Source: Certhia americana
Taxonomy: Eukaryota; Chordata; Aves; Passeriformes; Certhiidae
Assembly: GCA_018697195.1 (NCBI GenBank)
Contig: CM031858.1
Span: 94,034,643 to 94,098,642 of the forward strand
Length of the DNA: 64,000 bases
Direction: 5' to 3'
Position 1 is the stretch's first letter, and every line of letters starts with the position of its first letter. Made by a program: the position numbers and the translations under genes. Shown in pieces: positions 62,888-64,000 of the stretch. The notes beneath the pieces are model-generated. The model was given only the letters and a program-made list of their open reading frames with translations, was not told where the DNA came from and did not search any database.

Positions 62888-64000
62888 ATGACAGTCCATG
62901 GCATCCAGGTGACTTGACATGATGAGAATGAGTGGCATACCCAAATTGCTTCATTAAATCATCTGTATGGCCAATAGTCTTCTGCTGAAGGCTCATTAAA
63001 ATACCTGTGGACAGAGGAAGAGGAGGGGTGCTACAGTGATTTCTACAATTGCTCTTTTCACAACTGGGAAACTCCTGGCCAAAGACTGCATACAGCTTGT
63101 TTAGAAAAAGCAGATGAGACTGAGAATCCCTGTTCTTTCCTATGATTCCTTTCTCTTCATTATGCTTTCTCTTGGGGTTGTGTAAGGAAACTTCAAGGAT
63201 CCAGATGCCATTCAGAAAGAAAAAAAAAATTATCTGGTCATAGTTAATTACTTTTTAACAAAATATTCTCCAAAGCATTATCCTGTTTGTTTGCACAACT
63301 TTAACCTCCAGTGTATCTTAAATTCTTCTATAATAGCTTTAACTTCAGATGCACTGTACCAATTAACATTCCAATTTTTTTAGTTCAGAATAATTATTTT
63401 CATATAATGTTTTTAATGACATGACAATGCAGTGCCTTTCATAGATTGTACTAAAATGTTAATTATAAATATAGCATCTATATTGCTGTATAAATTCTCT
63501 TGTAGAATCAAATTACTGACATTTTTCTCATTTAATCCTATCTTCAGAGCTGCCTTACAGCACTTGACAGTGGAAATTAGAAACTTTCTGAGAGCCAGCT
63601 CAATTGTTTTCTTGGTTTTTATCACCTTAAATTCTTACCTGGAGGAAACAAAATCAAATGAAATCAAAATTAGCTGAAACAAAAATCAAAAGTGACTGGT
63701 TTTGTAGGCCCATTTTCCCACATTACTTCAGATGCTGTCTGTTATGTTCATACCACAAATAATCAGGAGGAAAACACTTGGAGGGTCACATAGGTCAATA
63801 AACATCTGGGTTATGAAGTGTTGCCCCGCTGCCTGCATTATGTTGATAAAATTACTTTAGTCAGGAGAAAGAAATATAAAGTACAAAATATAAGTGGTAA
63901 ATTTTCCCATCTTGACATATGGAAGATTTGCATGTGTAATTTACATCGGCATAAATCTCAGTTTATCAAAATGGAATTCTATCCAAAATTCCAAGAGGAA
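62888..64000. other. AT-rich intergenic DNA to the right edge
   Basis: Nothing was recognised. Open frames at 63.4-63.7 kb occur on both strands in low-complexity AT sequence. Confidence 0.75.

Overview
The window is vertebrate nuclear DNA, almost certainly from a bird. Short conserved exons sit in long AT-rich introns. There are many 5'-truncated CR1 LINE fragments, several with the CR1 3' tail (ATTCTRTG-like repeats), and solo LTRs of types I recognise from avian genomes. There are no prokaryotic features. The exact species cannot be told; the LTR types would suit a songbird, but that is only an impression.

The one gene I can support is the 5' part of ZNF236, a large C2H2 zinc-finger protein, on the minus strand. 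Its CpG-island promoter lies at about 30.8-31.8 kb. The start codon is at 31328-31326, and eight coding exons run leftward to 515, after which the gene leaves the window. Every junction is GT-AG and all phases fit: exons of 61, 143, 165, 179, 125, 173, 147 and 204 bp give 399 codons without a stop. They encode a short Gly/Glu-rich N-terminus, nine C2H2 fingers and a Gln-rich linker. A further in-frame 72-bp segment in intron 7 (5343-5414) has good splice sites and may be a cassette exon.

Introns 1-7 (719-31267) hold no other gene. They carry CR1 fragments at about 3.0-4.9, 8.6-9.1, 20.06-20.26 and 28.6-28.7 kb, and a solo LTR at 26.9-27.5 kb.

The promoter looks bidirectional. A plus-strand 43-codon ORF with a strong start context (31673-31804) leaves the island in the opposite direction, with a perfect NRF1-type palindrome between it and ZNF236. 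Its last codons run into a CR1 tail, so a noncoding divergent transcript is the likelier reading.

From about 31.8 kb to the right end I find no gene. The region is AT-rich intergenic DNA with CR1 fragments (31.8-32.7, 36.3, about 41.2-42.6, 51.6-52.4, 53.65 and 57.5-58.25 kb), one minus-strand LTR (52.4-52.8 kb), two same-family LTRs (48.6-49.0 and 62.7-62.9 kb), a (GATA)n/(GACA)n array at 39.2 kb, a compound CA/TTTA array at 45.8 kb and a 16-base G run at 45.36 kb. I found no undescribed system. The most useful leads are the cassette-exon candidate, the divergent promoter unit and the inverted CR1 pair beside it.
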